DNA of 64,000 bases. Origin: Trematomus loennbergii (Eukaryota; Chordata; Actinopteri; Perciformes; Nototheniidae). Below the pieces are notes generated by a model. The model was not told where the DNA came from, made no database searches, and was given only the letters and a program-made list of their open reading frames with translations. Position numbers and translations under genes: made by a program. The stretch is taken from NCBI GenBank assembly GCA_012861695.1, contig JAAOOA010000625.1, positions 80,001-144,000 on the forward strand. Reading direction: 5' to 3'. Numbering within the stretch: the stretch's first letter is position 1; each line of letters starts with the position of its first letter. Positions 62,990 to 64,000 of this stretch are shown piece after piece.

Positions 62990-64000
62990 CTGTGGAGTTC
63001 ATGTGTGAGATTAGCTTTTAAATCTCTTTAGTCTTTGGTTATTATAAAAATAGTGAAAAACTGTAACATCTGATGTTTATGTTTGATGCATTTCTTGTCT
63101 TTGGTTATTCAGAGTGAAGGTAACTGTGGGCCTTCTTCATCAGCAACACAGCAGAGGAAGTTGAGAATGTAAAGATGGCTAGTTTTAATGCATGTTAACA
63201 ACATGGTGGTTCCTCTTTGTATCTCTGCAGATTTATTTTTACTTTTTCTGAGAACTGAAGAAGCGTTTCTGTGAAGAAGTGGTTAACAGCAGCAGCAGAG
63301 CTCTGCAGGTGTTACCCTCTGATGCCGACTCATAACCATCAGAAACATTAATAAACTTGTTAGCATCTTGACAGAAGGATAACGAGTCTGACGCAGATCT
63401 GCAAAATGGGGTTCCTTATTCCATTCTTAGAGCTTCCTCTATGACGCTCTGATGCACTCTCCAGGAACGCTGAAGAGTACGTAAGTCAAATCAAACTGTA
63501 TCACTTTCTTTGTTGCCTCATACCTGATCCCAGGATATCACCACAGCTCCACTAAATGTGCAACACCTTCCTTGGCTCTGACACAAACTGTATGTTGTTT
63601 ACAAAGTGAGAACCAGGGCAAAGAGAGGTGTTCAACCCAACAAAGCGTTGTGTTGTCAGTGTGTTGGAGATAGAGAGAGAAACACAACTCATTATAACAT
63701 TGATTAAAAGCACTCTTTTTATTTGGATTATATATCATTAAAGCCGTAGTAAAAAAAGGAGTAACATATTCCATTAGGACTTAAGCTAATTAAAACATCC
63801 TAAGATACTGGAGGCATTTCAGGTTTAGGAATACATATAGAATAACAAGAGAGTATAGTAAATATATTGTATAGACTATTGATCAGATATATACAGCATG
63901 TGCAGCAGTTAGGCAGTACAGGTATATATACTGTAGGTATAAGTACACGCTATGCTAATTATAAGACATTATATGAATCATTAATTGAAAACTAGATAAA
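62990..64000. repeat. Copy E upstream flank and segmental duplication, copy 2
   Basis: 62990-63360 matches 58741-59110. 63420-64000 matches 48250-48277 plus 51686-52270 without the Harbinger, running to the window end. No gene is seen. Confidence 0.8.

Overview
This window is nuclear genomic DNA from a ray-finned fish, most likely a percomorph teleost. It has short GT-AG introns, L2-type LINEs, tRNA-derived SINEs, many hAT and PIF/Harbinger elements, and a conserved head-to-head pair of housekeeping genes (rps7 on the minus strand, rnaseh1 on the plus strand) that is also adjacent in other vertebrates. The species was not identified.

Layout. (1) 0-15.3 kb: three tandem plus-strand copies (A, B, C) of a two-Ig-domain, single-pass membrane receptor gene of unrecognised family. 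Only copy B reads through (269 aa). A carries a full-length-ORF2 LINE; C has lost an exon and has frameshifts. (2) 15.3-18.1 kb: transposon-rich intergenic DNA. (3) 18.1-29.25 kb: one 11.2-kb nested transposon stack: a hAT with an 8-bp target duplication, a Harbinger element inside it, and a fold-back palindrome inside that. Both palindrome arms carry a different Harbinger-like insert at the same mirrored TTA site. (4) 29.3-30.9 kb: another hAT, then rps7 (30.9-38.06 kb, minus). Each of the five introns lying between its coding exons holds a U17/SNORA73 snoRNA copy. (5) 38.04-38.45 kb: a shared promoter with an array of TCGCGAGA-type motifs, followed by rnaseh1 (38.8-43.4 kb, plus), complete at 291 aa. 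(6) 43.5-55.5 kb: MITEs, LINE tails, a 3.4-kb Harbinger element with Myb-like gene remnants, nested hAT/LINE pieces and an orphan transmembrane exon. (7) 55.7-64 kb: minus-strand copies of the same Ig receptor family (D, E), both damaged, within a segmental duplication shared with 47.6-52.3 kb.

How it fits together. The two housekeeping genes are intact exon by exon, with no indels in 1,461 coding bases. They sit between two decaying clusters of a fast-evolving Ig receptor family in inverted orientation. Duplicated flanks supply natural empty sites for several insertions: an L2 fragment, a SINE, two hAT-related sites and a Harbinger. These make the insertion history readable from this window alone. 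The parts most worth a second look are the mirrored insertions in the palindrome, the U17 array, the promoter motif array, and an open, frame-preserving intron 2 in rnaseh1.
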